Shown piece by piece: positions 49,383 to 57,821 of a DNA stretch of 64,000 nucleotides (its first letter is position 1; the number at the start of each line of letters is the position of its first letter). A program made the position numbers and the translations under genes. The notes under the pieces are model-generated. The model was not told the origin of the DNA and did not search any database. It saw nothing but the letters and a program-made list of their open reading frames with translations. Source of the DNA: Solibacillus isronensis (GTDB taxonomy: Bacteria; Bacillota; Bacilli; Bacillales_A; Planococcaceae); assembly GCF_900168685.1 (NCBI RefSeq), contig NZ_FVZN01000012.1, positions 124,001-188,000 on the forward strand. The letters run 5' to 3'.

Positions 49383-49964
49383 TATTTACCTCCCAATTGG
49401 ATAGTCTATAAACATTATACACTATCAATAAAAATTGATATATTTTACATTTTATAGTAATTATAGTAAAATACTTTTAGGAGGGATTATATGAAAAAAC
49501 TAATAGTAATTTTTACAATGATTATTACATTTATCTCGGTATCGACTCCTACTAAGGCATCAATGTCAGAGATAAACAACATGGAAGGTACTTCAGATGA
49601 GTTAATTCAGCCTTATAGTCTAGAACTACTGAATGACGCAGTAAAATTTGAAGCGAATAGACAATGTCGGGGTGGTGTAGATGCTCGTTCAATAAATTCC
49701 GTTGAGGTAATTGAAAATTCTACTAACGAAAGTGATATTGAAGTTCAAAGCAGTAGTGGATGGTCAGATCAAAATGCCACAAGTGATGCAGGTTCAAAAA
49801 TACGATTGACTAGTGAGAGATATTGTCATATATTCATGGCTCACATGCAATGGGCAAATGGATATCAAGTTGAAAACGTTTACGGTAGCACTCAATTTGA
49901 TATGCTCCCCATTAAGTAGACAGATTAAAAAATATAATCTGTTTAACGAAATGGGGGCATTTTT

Positions 49965-50645
49965 TTGTCTAATAATAGATTTTCATTGGATACCAAAATT
50001 TTGGTTCTTAAATATTTAGAGGAAGGTCATTATTCTGTAAGAGAAATTTGTCGCATGTTTAATCTGAATGTAAGTAGATTATACGAATGGCAGGCTAAAT
50101 ATCAATTTGGAGGCTTAAACGCATTACTTCGTCCTGCGAAAAATACAATCTATCCACAAGAATTGAAAAAAAACGCTATTGAAGATTACTTAACAGGAGA
50201 CTATTCAAAGTACGAAATTATTATCAAATATGGAATCAGTAGTTACTCAGTATTCAATAAGTGGTTAAAAAATTATAATAGTCATAGTGAATTAAAAGAC
50301 TCGAATCAAAGGATGAGCCAAACTATGATTAAAGGAAGAAAAACTACTCTAGAAGAACGAATTGAAATTGTGAAAACTTGTCTAAAGAATCAAAAGGATT
50401 ATAAAAAAACGGCAACTCAATATAATGTGACTTACCAACAAGTATACCAGTGGGTACGGAAGTTTGAAGTTGGTGGCGAAGAATCTCTTGAAGATCGCCG
50501 TGGGCGAATAAAATCAGTAGATGAACGTACACCAGAAGATAAATTACGATTAAAAATCCAACAAATAGAACGTGAAAATGAAAGATTACGTGCTGAAAAT
50601 TTACTTTTAAAAAAGTTAGAGGAAATCGAAAGGAGGCTTCGTTAA
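49965..50645 (+). CDS. IS3-family transposase OrfA
   Basis: This 226-residue OrfA starts at TTG 49965. It has two helix-turn-helix units ('REICRMFNLNVSRLYEWQ' and 'KTATQYNVTYQQVYQWVR') and a C-terminal coiled-coil ('IQQIERENERLRAENLLLKK'). The double HTH is longer than the usual 90-100 residue OrfA. AAAAAAG at 50609-50615 near its end is a classic -1 slippery site; the shifted frame is open directly into orfB. Confidence 0.88.
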   Translation: MSNNRFSLDTKILVLKYLEEGHYSVREICRMFNLNVSRLYEWQAKYQFGGLNALLRPAKNTIYPQELKKNAIEDYLTGDYSKYEIIIKYGISSYSVFNKWLKNYNSHSELKDSNQRMSQTMIKGRKTTLEERIEIVKTCLKNQKDYKKTATQYNVTYQQVYQWVRKFEVGGEESLEDRRGRIKSVDERTPEDKLRLKIQQIERENERLRAENLLLKKLEEIERRLR

Positions 50646-51538
50646 GTAAAATTCGTACGCAGGGTCATTATCTAGCTATTCAAGAATTAGCAGAAAAAGA
50701 AAAATTTCCGATTATATTACTTTGTAAATTAGCTAACGTATCACGAGCAGCTTATTATAAATGGTTAAACCGCAAGCCTACATCGCAAGAATTGGAAAAC
50801 AAACAGTTAGTAGCATCCATTAATCATTTATATAAACAAGTAAATGGTATTTACGGCTATCGTAGAATCACGATGACAATCAATCGCCAAAGAGAAATGG
50901 AGGGCTTAAATAAAGTAAATAAAAAACGTATTTATCGTCTTATGCAAATTTCCGAATTACAGGCAGTTATTCGACGCCGTCCGAAAAAGTACCGTAAGGT
51001 AACGCCAGATTACACAGCTGAGAACGTATTAGCACGCAAATTTACGGCCAAAAAGCCAAATCAAAAATGGTGTACAGACGTAACTGAATTCCAGTATGGA
51101 AATGGTAAAAAGGCTTATTTAAGTGCGATTATTGATCTTTATGACAAGTCGATTGTAAGTTACAAATTAGGACATTTAAATAATAATGACTTAGTTTTCA
51201 AGACCATTAAACCAGCTATACGCCAGTTAAATCAAAAGGAGTTTCCTATCTTGCATAGTGATCGAGGATATCAATATACATCAAAAGAATTCAAGCGAAT
51301 CATAGAGAAAGCAAATCTGACACATAGTATGTCGAGAGTCGGCCGCTGTATTGATAATGGACCGATAGAAGCGTTTTGGGGGACTCTAAAAGTAGAGAAG
51401 TATTATTTACAAAAATTTGAGACGTACGATGAGTTAAAACATGCGATTGATACATACATAAAATTCTATAACAACGAACGATATCAAGAAACATTGAACG
51501 GCTTGAGTCCTATAGAATTCAGGTCTCAAGCCGCTTAA
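50609..51538 (+). CDS. IS3-family transposase OrfB (DDE), made by -1 frameshift
   Basis: From the slip site the frame reads 'VRGNRKEASLSKIRTQGHY' and on to an HTH_21 region and DDE integrase core. First Asp is in 'KWCTDVTEFQYGNGKKAY', second Asp in 'PILHSDRGYQYTSKEFKR', Glu in 'NGPIEAFWGTLKVEKYY'. The end 'NNERYQETLNGLSPIEFR' is typical. All catalytic residues are present, so the element should be active as an OrfAB fusion. Confidence 0.88.
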   Translation, partial: KKVRGNRKEASLSKIRTQGHYLAIQELAEKEKFPIILLCKLANVSRAAYYKWLNRKPTSQELENKQLVASINHLYKQVNGIYGYRRITMTINRQREMEGLNKVNKKRIYRLMQISELQAVIRRRPKKYRKVTPDYTAENVLARKFTAKKPNQKWCTDVTEFQYGNGKKAYLSAIIDLYDKSIVSYKLGHLNNNDLVFKTIKPAIRQLNQKEFPILHSDRGYQYTSKEFKRIIEKANLTHSMSRVGRCIDNGPIEAFWGTLKVEKYYLQKFETYDELKHAIDTYIKFYNNERYQETLNGLSPIEFRSQAA

Positions 51539-51688
51539 AGCATTTTTATTATTTACACTGTCTACTTGACAGGGTGCAGTTCATACAACAACGTTTACTG
51601 ATTTTTCTTTTGACTCAAAACATTTGGGAATGCAATTTTTGTATGGAGATGAATATAAATTTTATGTAATTCGATAAGTAATATTTTA

Positions 51689-51814
51689 TTAGTGTGAATT
51701 AACTAGACCTGCCATTAATTCTACAATATTTTTTAAATATGAAGATATAAAGAAACTATTTATAGCTAAAATAACTAAAGATATTGCAACAATAAATTTT
51801 ATAAATTTATCCAA
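51689..51814 (-). CDS. Small single-pass membrane peptide (41 aa)
   Basis: TTG 51814 follows AAAGGTGG at 7-nt spacing. The peptide starts MDKFIKFIVAISLVILAINS and has one hydrophobic helix. One of several tiny membrane peptides in this accessory region. It is of unknown role; toxin, anchor or phage/plasmid accessory are all open. Confidence 0.5.
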   Translation of the reverse strand: MDKFIKFIVAISLVILAINSFFISSYLKNIVELMAGLVNSH

Positions 51815-51966
51815 ATTAATCCACCTTTCTTCAACTGTTTATAAAATTAAAAGAATGTTTATAAACGTAGAATTTTTTAACTCCCTTCCACATTACATTA
51901 CCATATATATCATTTGAATAAGGGATTTGGTTCCCTATGATCATTAGCTTAGAGTCCCTAACTAAC

Positions 51967-52113
51967 TCACCAAATGTTCTTTAATAAGCGAATAATCATT
52001 TTAGGTACAAACATTAAAATGTTCCAAGCCACTACAAATAATATGGAACTGGTAAGCTCCCTTAACAACTCAATAAAAATGCCGTCCTGTCTTTCTCTTT
52101 TATTATTTTTCAT
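51967..52113 (-). CDS. Small membrane peptide (48 aa)
   Basis: ATG 52113 follows GGAG. It has a charged N-terminus (MKNNKRERQDG) and then a hydrophobic helix ('SSILFVVAWNILMFVPKMII'). The basic end suggests topology with N and C inside or a hairpin. Unknown function; nearby 51689 is similar in style only. Confidence 0.45.
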   Translation of the reverse strand: MKNNKRERQDGIFIELLRELTSSILFVVAWNILMFVPKMIIRLLKNIW

Positions 52114-52233
52114 TTACTAACTCCAAGCAACTCAAGATTTATTTAAATTATAATTCATTTATTTTTGAAAGCAATCGATTAAAGAAATAAAGTCCTCAAT
52201 AAGTCGTTTGGTAACAATAATAAGGTGTCCTCC

Positions 52234-52305
52234 TTATTCCACAAACTGGGCGCGATCCTTCAATAAGAAGATCGCGTTTTTCCGTTATAGGGCCATATTG
52301 TGGAG
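52234..52305 (+). repeat. Dispersed hairpin repeat U, copy 1
   Basis: It starts TTATTCCACAAACTGGGCGC and ends TTATAGGGCCATATTGTGG. The inner stem CGCGATC/GATCGCG is perfect. Copies 2 and 3 are at 56723 and 57822. Confidence 0.7.
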
Positions 52306-52487
52306 CAACATTTTTTTGGGGGAGTGTAAAAAAAAGATGCAGATTTATAACGATAAAAGAATGGCTATACAAGTTTTTATGCAAATTAAAGATCATACCC
52401 AGTAAGCAAAAAGCCCTTATATCAAGGGTTTAGGAGACTTGCATAAAATAGCGTATAAACAATGTTCCATAAAAAAACAGACAAACG

Positions 52488-52517
52488 TTGATTTAATAAC
52501 GTTTGTCTGTTTTTTTT
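52488..52517. terminator. Bidirectional intrinsic terminator
   Basis: CAGACAAACGTT pairs with AACGTTTGTCTG; seven As precede and eight Ts follow. Confidence 0.8.
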
Positions 52518-52521
52518 GCGT

Positions 52522-52549
52522 CCCCAAACTTTCATTTGGGAACATTATT
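52522..52549 (+). repeat. Palindromic repeat R, copy 1
   Basis: CCCCAAACTTTCATTTGGGA then ACATTATT. It is the first of four similar sites (52522, 53041, 53607, 56618) with the consensus CCAAA-N6-TTTGGGAAC-N-TTATT; it borders the 52632-52973 gene. Confidence 0.6.
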
Positions 52550-52631
52550 CGGTTTATTTATGTATACATTATTAGTTCTTGTTGAATTAAACCCCCGTCT
52601 ATTAAATTAGAAGTTAACGATTAGCGTAATA

Positions 52632-52973
52632 TTATTTTGAATTTGTTATTCCATTTTCAATTAAATATCTAGCTTTAGATTCAATCATTTCAATATAGTT
52701 ATTTTTATTAAAAGGTTTTGTTAATTCAGCAATCCTTCTCAAACTTCCTTTTGTCTTTGTTTTATTATTTTGAACATCCACAAATACAGTTAAATATACT
52801 TCACCATTATATTTCACTACCCCTGTAACTTGTTTTTTCTCTAAATCTATATTCGTATATTCAGGTACGATTTTTAATGGTGCAAAGGTTGTCCATCCCA
52901 CCGAATTTTGTTTTGATTTCAGTCCAATCTTAAATATAAAATAACTAACAAATTTTTTTATTTTAGATATCAT
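52632..52973 (-). CDS. Hypothetical protein with N-terminal hydrophobic segment
   Basis: This 113-residue protein starts at ATG 52973 (MISKIKKFVSYFIFKIGLKS), 6-7 nt after GGAGGGG; a further upstream start would swallow the SD. It has a basic, hydrophobic N-terminal helix, then a beta-rich domain ('GVVKYNGEVYLTVFVDVQNN') and a C-terminal helix. A lone gene between two R palindromes. Not recognised. Confidence 0.6.
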   Translation of the reverse strand: MISKIKKFVSYFIFKIGLKSKQNSVGWTTFAPLKIVPEYTNIDLEKKQVTGVVKYNGEVYLTVFVDVQNNKTKTKGSLRRIAELTKPFNKNNYIEMIESKARYLIENGITNSK

Positions 52974-53040
52974 TTTTCCCCTCCACATGGATTTTATCAG
53001 ACCTTATTGAACTAAACTGCTTTGTTAGTTAAAGAAAGCT

Positions 53041-53069
53041 ACCAAAGTGTCATTTGGGAACGTTATTTT
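53041..53069 (+). repeat. Palindromic repeat R, copy 2
   Basis: ACCAAAGTGTCATTTGGGAA then CGTTATTTT, in the same orientation as copy 1, between the 52632 and 53100 genes. Confidence 0.6.
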
Positions 53070-53099
53070 GAATACAAACTAATAAAAAAATCATTAGAT

Positions 53100-53507
53100 T
53101 TATTTTTCTAATGTAACATATCGGTTAATAATTAATATATAGAATGGATATAACACCATAATGCCATATATCAAAATATTAAAGATTGGAAACAATGTTT
53201 CACCAGAACTTAGGGGAAACAAATAGGTAAATAAATAATAAAAAAGAATAAAATATGGGCACCAGATAAGGGCTAACCAGTAACCGAATTTTTTATTTAA
53301 CACCCATTTTTTTGTAAGAAATATAACTAATAGTGTCGATAATATAAGTCCTACTAAGATAATTACAGGAATAATCATCATAACAGCATCTAAATTCCAT
53401 CTAGTTATCCTGCTAATACGATATACGTTGATTATAAGTTCAATTGCAATAAATAATGATAAAGCATATAGGATACTAATTAGATTTATTTTTATAATTT
53501 TCTTCAC
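53100..53507 (-). CDS. Small multi-pass membrane protein
   Basis: This 135-residue protein has about four transmembrane helices. The likely start is GTG 53507 (MKKIIKINLISILYALSLF), 6 nt after AGGAGG; a TTG seven codons earlier overlaps the SD. Topology resembles small DUF-type integral membrane proteins of Bacilli ('IIPVIILVGLILSTLLVIFL', 'YWLALIWCPYFILFYYLFTY'). A lone gene between R copies 2 and 3. No motif is recognised. Confidence 0.65.
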   Translation of the reverse strand: MKKIIKINLISILYALSLFIAIELIINVYRISRITRWNLDAVMMIIPVIILVGLILSTLLVIFLTKKWVLNKKFGYWLALIWCPYFILFYYLFTYLFPLSSGETLFPIFNILIYGIMVLYPFYILIINRYVTLEK

Positions 53508-53606
53508 ATACACCCTCCTTTTCTTCAATGATTAAATAGACAAAATATATAGAAAAAAGTTGCAATTTATGCAATCGGAATATGTTATTAATTATAATTC
53601 AAAACA

Positions 53607-53634
53607 TTCCCAAAGCGATGTTTGGGAACTTTCA
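53607..53634 (+). repeat. Palindromic repeat R, copy 3
   Basis: TTCCCAAAGCGATGTTTGGG then AACTTTC. Perfect 8-bp arms (TTCCCAAA/TTTGGGAA). It separates the 53100 gene from the acetyltransferase genes. Confidence 0.6.
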
Positions 53635-53641
53635 AGGTTAA

Positions 53642-54499
53642 TTAGTTATTTTTAAAAATATAAGAGTACCAACCTTTTTTTGATTTTAAATCCAATAAGT
53701 CTGCAAACTGCCAAGCGTTATAGTCTGTTGTATCAACTTCGAATTCTACGCTCCTAATACCTTTATTTTGTAAGGAGATAAGCTGTTTCTTTAAGATAGG
53801 TAGCAAATTCACATTCCCTTGTTGACCGACCCAACCCATTTCATAATGTTTTTCATCAATAGGATGGACGAATAGATAAGCAACAACCCGATAATTTTCA
53901 ATAGCGACAAAACTCAACTCTAAATCGGGATTGTCCTCTAATAATTTCTCTTTCCAAGCGAGCCAATCTTCTGTTTGTGCAGGATTATCTAAATGAGTTT
54001 GTTCATAGCTGTGTTTCAAAAGTTTAAATAATTCTTCCTCTAACGAAGGTTGTGTTAATACTTTTTTGAGCGAAAGCAATGTTTCAGGTACTGCTATGTC
54101 GTCTAGTTTTTCTACCAACGTGTGTATCTCATATTTCTCCATATACGTTTTTCGGAAAAGTTGGAAAGGGAACATCTGCAAAAGCTTTATTTTTTCGACT
54201 TCATCTTCCCAGCATGAAAAAACAATTCGATCATAAGGAGCTTGAATCGTAAGCATTTTGTTCAGCAATTCCTCTGTCGCATTACTAGAAAAGTGAATAT
54301 ATTTAGCAAGTGGGTGGTTGGGGTTGCCCCAACTTATGCCTAGACTTTTAATTGTTTGGCCTTCAATTTCAGCAATTAAGTCGTGATAATGGTTGGACTC
54401 AATACGCCAGTACACGTCTTGTAAAGACTTTTTTAGCTGTTCATCGATTTTATATTGATGCATATGAGCTAAGTTTATAATGCTCGAATAATTACTCAT
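53642..54499 (-). CDS. GNAT-family acetyltransferase-like protein
   Basis: This 285-residue protein starts at ATG 54499 (MSNYSSIINLAHM) with AAGGAG upstream. The C-terminal 130 residues resemble a GNAT fold ('DLELSFVAIENYRVVAYLFV', 'EMGWVGQQGNVNLLPILKKQ', 'GIRSVEFEVDTTDYNAWQF'), while the first half may be a degenerate second GNAT domain ('ATEELLNKMLTIQAPYDRIV'). The substrate is unknown. The start overlaps the end of the full-length upstream GNAT frame by eight bases, so they formed one operon. Confidence 0.7.
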   Translation of the reverse strand: MSNYSSIINLAHMHQYKIDEQLKKSLQDVYWRIESNHYHDLIAEIEGQTIKSLGISWGNPNHPLAKYIHFSSNATEELLNKMLTIQAPYDRIVFSCWEDEVEKIKLLQMFPFQLFRKTYMEKYEIHTLVEKLDDIAVPETLLSLKKVLTQPSLEEELFKLLKHSYEQTHLDNPAQTEDWLAWKEKLLEDNPDLELSFVAIENYRVVAYLFVHPIDEKHYEMGWVGQQGNVNLLPILKKQLISLQNKGIRSVEFEVDTTDYNAWQFADLLDLKSKKGWYSYIFKNN

Positions 54500-54962
54500 G
54501 ATGGTACTCCTTATTAATAGGCTCATTTTCTCTCACATATAACCGCATATAACGATAACCACTTTCTAAATCATCCGTTAGCTGAAAGCCGAGGCGTAGC
54601 CAAAATTACTGCGCGTTTCTATTTTCCGGCTTTACTGGTAACGAAATTCGTTTCGCTTCATAATTTGTGCATAAATAATCGATACAAAGCTTACCTGCCT
54701 CCGTTCCGTACCCTCTTTTTTGAAAGCGATCATCAATTAAAAAGTTAATAATTTGAGGGTTATTATTGCCAATATACATTAAAACGTAGCCGACCATTGT
54801 AGAATCTTCGTAAATAGCGAACGGGCGAGCACCGTCGTAAAGCAGCCACGCTTCAGCTAGAGATAGCACAACGCTATCGACAAGTCCAGCCTCTATTGCG
54901 CTCGTATGTAATTGTAAGCATTCTTCAAAATTGTCCTCGTTAATTTCTTTTAGCCAAATCAA
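54492..54962 (-). pseudogene. GNAT acetyltransferase with premature TAA
   Basis: The frame encodes a single-domain GNAT: 'IYEDSTMVGYVLMYIGNNNP', 'FLIDDRFQKRGYGTEAGKL' (acetyl-CoA loop Q/R-x-x-G-x-G/A) and 'LPVKPENRNAQ'. At 54608-54606 TAA interrupts; the frame resumes as 'FWLRLGFQLTDDLESGYRYM' and ends at 54492, as a normal GNAT would. The loss of the last beta strands should inactivate it unless the stop is read through. A sequence error cannot be excluded. Confidence 0.75.
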
Positions 54963-55001
54963 AAGATTGCTTCCTAAAATTTATTGAATGATTCGAGTCG
55001 G

Positions 55002-55766
55002 CTAAAAATGGCTAACGCCAAAAAATTCGGTTAGCGATGTTTCGCATCTTTTTTCATGCCACTCATGATAAAGCTTAAATACTTTCATGACATCGCCACT
55101 ATGGCAATGTTCTACTAAATAATGAATTGCCGCCGAACTTCGCCAATAATTTAACATGACGGATGCAACAGATGATTCATTGTAGCTGCCTGTACCAAAT
55201 GCATCTAAAGAGAAGTTGCCGTACTTATTCTTGAATAGATCAATCATTAGCTGCTCAACTATTTTTAAATCATTATATTGCTGCTCCGTTAATGTTAATT
55301 TTTGAGATAGATATTCACACATACCTTCTTCAAACCAAATGCTATCAGTTCGCGCATCCTCAAATTCATCTGGAAATAGCTCAATGTGGTGTGTTAATTC
55401 ATGAGCTAATACACAAAAAACATCATCAATTGTCATAGATTGAAAATAGTGCTTTAACTGTCTCATTACATCGCTAGAAGGTAGCCCTTCGTTTTCTAAA
55501 AGAGAAAGATAAAACTCCTTCCAGTCCTCCACATTAGGGGTTATAAAAATTGTGTCCTTGTTCGTATATGCCGGAACCGGTTTTTTCGAGAAAACAGTCA
55601 TGGCGTTTTCGCTCGTTGTCCATACAATTGTTTTAGGTAGCTCTTTTAATTCAAATTCGTTAATCAGACGTTGTTTATATTGTGTTAATTTATTATTTAA
55701 AATGGCTATGCTATCGGCATTATTTTTATATTCCTCGATACTTTCAAATGCAAAAATTTGTTTCAT
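55002..55766 (-). CDS. HExxH zinc metallopeptidase-like protein
   Basis: This 254-residue soluble protein has 'VLAHELTHHIELFPDEFED' near residue 118 (HELTH zinc and catalytic residues) and 'IWFEEGMCEYLSQKL' about 28 residues later, where the Glu would be the third ligand, as in gluzincins. There is no signal peptide, so it would act inside the cell or leave by another route. It resembles chromosomal Bacillus hypothetical peptidases and fits cargo acquired with the GNAT genes. The target is unknown. Confidence 0.72.
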   Translation of the reverse strand: MKQIFAFESIEEYKNNADSIAILNNKLTQYKQRLINEFELKELPKTIVWTTSENAMTVFSKKPVPAYTNKDTIFITPNVEDWKEFYLSLLENEGLPSSDVMRQLKHYFQSMTIDDVFCVLAHELTHHIELFPDEFEDARTDSIWFEEGMCEYLSQKLTLTEQQYNDLKIVEQLMIDLFKNKYGNFSLDAFGTGSYNESSVASVMLNYWRSSAAIHYLVEHCHSGDVMKVFKLYHEWHEKRCETSLTEFFGVSHF

Positions 55767-55983
55767 GTATTTTGATAACTCCTTACGTATTAATTACTTC
55801 TCAATATAGTAAATTTGGCTGTATGTACGATGCTTGAAAAATATACAATGATAATAACTAGTAATGGTTTCATTTGCATCGGCTTATGCTCCTTCATTTG
55901 CGAATCTCTTTCTAGGATAGCGTGCTTAATTTATATTTGATAGGTAAAAAATAGTTAGTAATTGTTTTCTACCTACAATGACA

Positions 55984-56012
55984 AAAAGCTATCTAGCCAC
56001 TTAGCTAGATAG
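55984..56012 (-). terminator. Intrinsic terminator of the Mor-like gene
   Basis: GGCTATCTAGC..GCTAGATAGC on the minus strand (6-nt loop), followed by TTTTTG. Confidence 0.75.
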
Positions 56013-56035
56013 CCTAATAAGATGTATAACTATAT

Positions 56036-56302
56036 CTATTTTTTTGCATAAACTATTTTCTTAATCGTTTCAATAGATAAAAAATAGGTTATGGCTAGCT
56101 GCTCTACATTTTCACCATTTGAAAAGGCTTGTCGAATTTGTAAATTACGCTCGTCAATGGCTGCTCGGATCCCGCTTTTAGAGCCCCATTTCTTACGTGT
56201 TATAGGGTGTTTCGGTATGTAAATGGTCTCACCTTGTACATATTTTTGGATTTCAGTTAATAGATGCTGAGGTATAACCTCGTTTGCGTTTTTATAATTC
56301 AT
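56036..56302 (-). CDS. Mor/CD3324-like HTH protein
   Basis: This 88-residue protein matches the Mor-like CD3324 type: 'NANEVIPQHLLTEIQKYVQG' with 'ETIYIPKHP', then an HTH ('GIRAAIDERNLQIRQAF', 'VEQLAITYFLSIETIKKIV'). Such small regulators occur in Firmicute chromosomes and phages. There is a GGAG-type SD. It is alone with its terminator. The target is unknown. Confidence 0.75.
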   Translation of the reverse strand: MNYKNANEVIPQHLLTEIQKYVQGETIYIPKHPITRKKWGSKSGIRAAIDERNLQIRQAFSNGENVEQLAITYFLSIETIKKIVYAKK

Positions 56303-56356
56303 AAAGCTCGCTCCCTTATTTTGAATTAAAAATAAATAAGGTGCAAAGCCATATTA

Positions 56357-56473
56357 TTAAAAAGTAGTTGAGCGATTAATTTTATGATGAATGCCCATGC
56401 AAAGTTTCGCTTTTCTAATAATAGACTTTGCATGGGTTTCAACACTAGTAAGCCTGATGTTATGTAATGTCAT
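56357..56473 (-). CDS. Possible 38-aa peptide containing a long hairpin
   Basis: ATG 56473 follows GGAGGTGA at 8 nt. The peptide is basic (MTLHNIRLTSVETHAKSIIR). Its RNA includes a 12-bp stem (CCCATGCAAAGT / ACTTTGCATGGG, 56388-56436). Either a true small gene or a structured RNA with a chance frame. Confidence 0.3.
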   Translation of the reverse strand: MTLHNIRLTSVETHAKSIIRKAKLCMGIHHKINRSTTF

Positions 56474-56617
56474 TGTCAATTTCACCTCCAAACCAATTTT
56501 TCAAAACTAATATTGTCTATTATAACTGAATATACGAATAAAATTGCAATAAATCAGAATAATAGAATTCATTAAACTAAAATACATATCAACTATCTAT
56601 TTACAGAGTATAGATGC

Positions 56618-56646
56618 ACCCAAACCGACGTTTGGTAACATAATTT
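56618..56646 (+). repeat. Palindromic repeat R, copy 4
   Basis: ACCCAAACCGACGTTTGGTA then ACATAATT. It is the most diverged copy, 3 kb from copy 3. Confidence 0.5.
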
Positions 56647-56722
56647 TCTAGTCCTGTACTCAAAATCGTATTTGTGCTTCTTTTTTATGTAAGGTAGTAG
56701 ACCACATGAATATGACGAACCC

Positions 56723-56793
56723 TTATTCCACAATCTGGGCGCGTTTCTTCAATAAAAAGGTCGCGTTTATCCGTTATAGGGCCATATTGTTGA
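56723..56793 (+). repeat. Dispersed hairpin repeat U, copy 2
   Basis: TTATTCCACAATCTGGGCGC to TTATAGGGCCATATTGTTG; similar over about 70 bp to copy 1, with a weaker inner stem. Confidence 0.7.
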
Positions 56794-56935
56794 GGAAATC
56801 ACATATTGTATAAAGCAATTCAGATTATGAAGTATTACAATTAACTAACGGTCAGAATAGTGGAAGAATAACTGTTATAATTTAGTGACAGAGGATGCTG
56901 TGAGAATATTCTAGGGAATAGGAGACTAATAATTA

Positions 56936-57085
56936 ATGAATAAAAAAATAGGTCTATTAGGATTATTGGGGTTATTTTTATTTTTATTCGGTATTTACAT
57001 ATCACAATGGACACTTTTTGGCATAGCGATTGGTATTGGTGGAGGTTATGTTATGGGGCTCAGTTCATTAAAATTATTTAATTAA
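56936..57085 (+). CDS. Small membrane peptide (49 aa), Gly/Leu-rich
   Basis: ATG 56936 with GGAG 10 nt upstream. It has two hydrophobic stretches ('KIGLLGLLGLFLFLFGIYI' and 'LFGIAIGIGGGYVMGL'), so a helical hairpin is likely. Unknown. Confidence 0.5.
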   Translation: MNKKIGLLGLLGLFLFLFGIYISQWTLFGIAIGIGGGYVMGLSSLKLFN

Positions 57086-57232
57086 TTATTGAACAAAACC
57101 AGCTAAGAGAATCTTATGAGTATTCAACAATCGTGCGCAATTCTATATCAAGGAATTGTGTCTTTTTTAGTTTCCATCTTAATAAATGGTATTACTTATT
57201 TGAACCAAATTGTTGAGTAAGGAGTTGAGTTA

Positions 57233-57349
57233 ATGAATAAATGGAAGCTAGAAGCTGATTCAGAAACTATCGTTATCACAGAAGGGAGACTACGAAAAGG
57301 ACTTCTGTGTTATTTTACGCAAAAGTCCTTTATAAATGTAGGATAAGCT
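57233..57349 (+). CDS. Possible 38-aa peptide
   Basis: ATG 57233 follows AAGGAG at 8 nt (MNKWKLEADSETIVITEGRL). The 3' half overlaps an AAAGGACTT..AAGTCCTTT stem. It could be a gene remnant, because the start looks like the beginning of a PH-domain-like protein; low certainty. Confidence 0.3.
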
Positions 57350-57373
57350 ATTGTTCCCGATGTTGAAAACAAC

Positions 57374-57613
57374 TCATAGTATTATTTTTTCTCCGAGATT
57401 ATCTAAATCCCTTTTTAAGTTAAAAATAACAAGTATTTTATGTGACCTTTCTGTAACTCGACCAAAATCTACAACTTGTTGTATTTCAACTAAGTCATTT
57501 GTATAAATTTTTTGTGAGTCTCTAACTTCGGTAATTGTCTCACCTATGTTAATAGCATCCCAATTTAATACGTTTAGTTCAACTGCTGCTTGATATGAAG
57601 TTTTTATATTCAA
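57374..57613 (-). CDS. Hypothetical small protein
   Basis: This 79-residue soluble protein starts probably at TTG 57613 (MNIKTSYQAAVEL), eight nt after GGGAG; a start five codons earlier overlaps the SD. It has alternating charged and hydrophobic residues ('TNDLVEIQQVVDFGRVTERS'), possibly a TPR/dimer-like small fold. It is isolated among repeats. Not recognised. Confidence 0.5.
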   Translation of the reverse strand: MNIKTSYQAAVELNVLNWDAINIGETITEVRDSQKIYTNDLVEIQQVVDFGRVTERSHKILVIFNLKRDLDNLGEKIIL

Positions 57614-57690
57614 GTAATCATCTCCCAATTCAGTAAATTACTGAAAATTTTTATGAAATTATAACATACTTAAACCAAAATATGGGGGGG

Positions 57691-57798
57691 ATGGTTAGGA
57701 TTTTAGAAATAATACTGATAGCAGTGGTTTTAGTAAATCTTATAAATATGTTGATTGGAATGGTTTTGTACTACTACTTAGAATCAAAAGGTTATTAA
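57691..57798 (+). CDS. Small membrane peptide (35 aa)
   Basis: ATG 57691 lies directly after a GGGGGGG run. It has one helix ('EIILIAVVLVNLINMLIGMV') and ends YYLESKGY. The SD is too close to be ideal, so certainty is low. Confidence 0.35.
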   Translation: MVRILEIILIAVVLVNLINMLIGMVLYYYLESKGY

Positions 57799-57821
57799 GC
57801 CATTCGAACATATTATTTAGT

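Larger units (their letters stand above)
49898..51583 (+). mobile_element. IS3-family element, 1686 bp, apparently intact
   Basis: The 26-bp imperfect inverted ends share TGA..TGC.CCC and AAGTAGACAG (49898-49923 and complement 51558-51583). orfA and orfB overlap in the -1 frame with an A6G slippery run at 50609-50615. No 3-bp target duplication is evident from the flanks (ATT / TAC). Confidence 0.85.
49491..51677 (+). pseudogene. Secreted-protein gene split by an IS3 element
   Basis: The 5' part (49491-49897) encodes a signal peptide (MKKLIVIFTMIITFIS..KAS) and a polar mature region to 'NVYGSTQF'. After the IS the frame continues from about 51584 as 'TTFTDFSFDSKHLGMQFLYG', ending 'EYKFYVIR' and a stop at 51677. 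The uninterrupted product would be about 165 residues. With the IS it ends prematurely inside the left IR as '..FDMLPIK'. The SD AGGAGG is strong. Function unknown. Confidence 0.7.

Noticed and set aside
52208-52405. 65-codon frame across the U repeat
   Set aside because: Coding potential is explained by the hairpin repeat, with no SD at the start.
57116-57220. 34-codon hydrophobic frame
   Set aside because: No usable SD before the ATG; kept out although the peptide is membrane-like.
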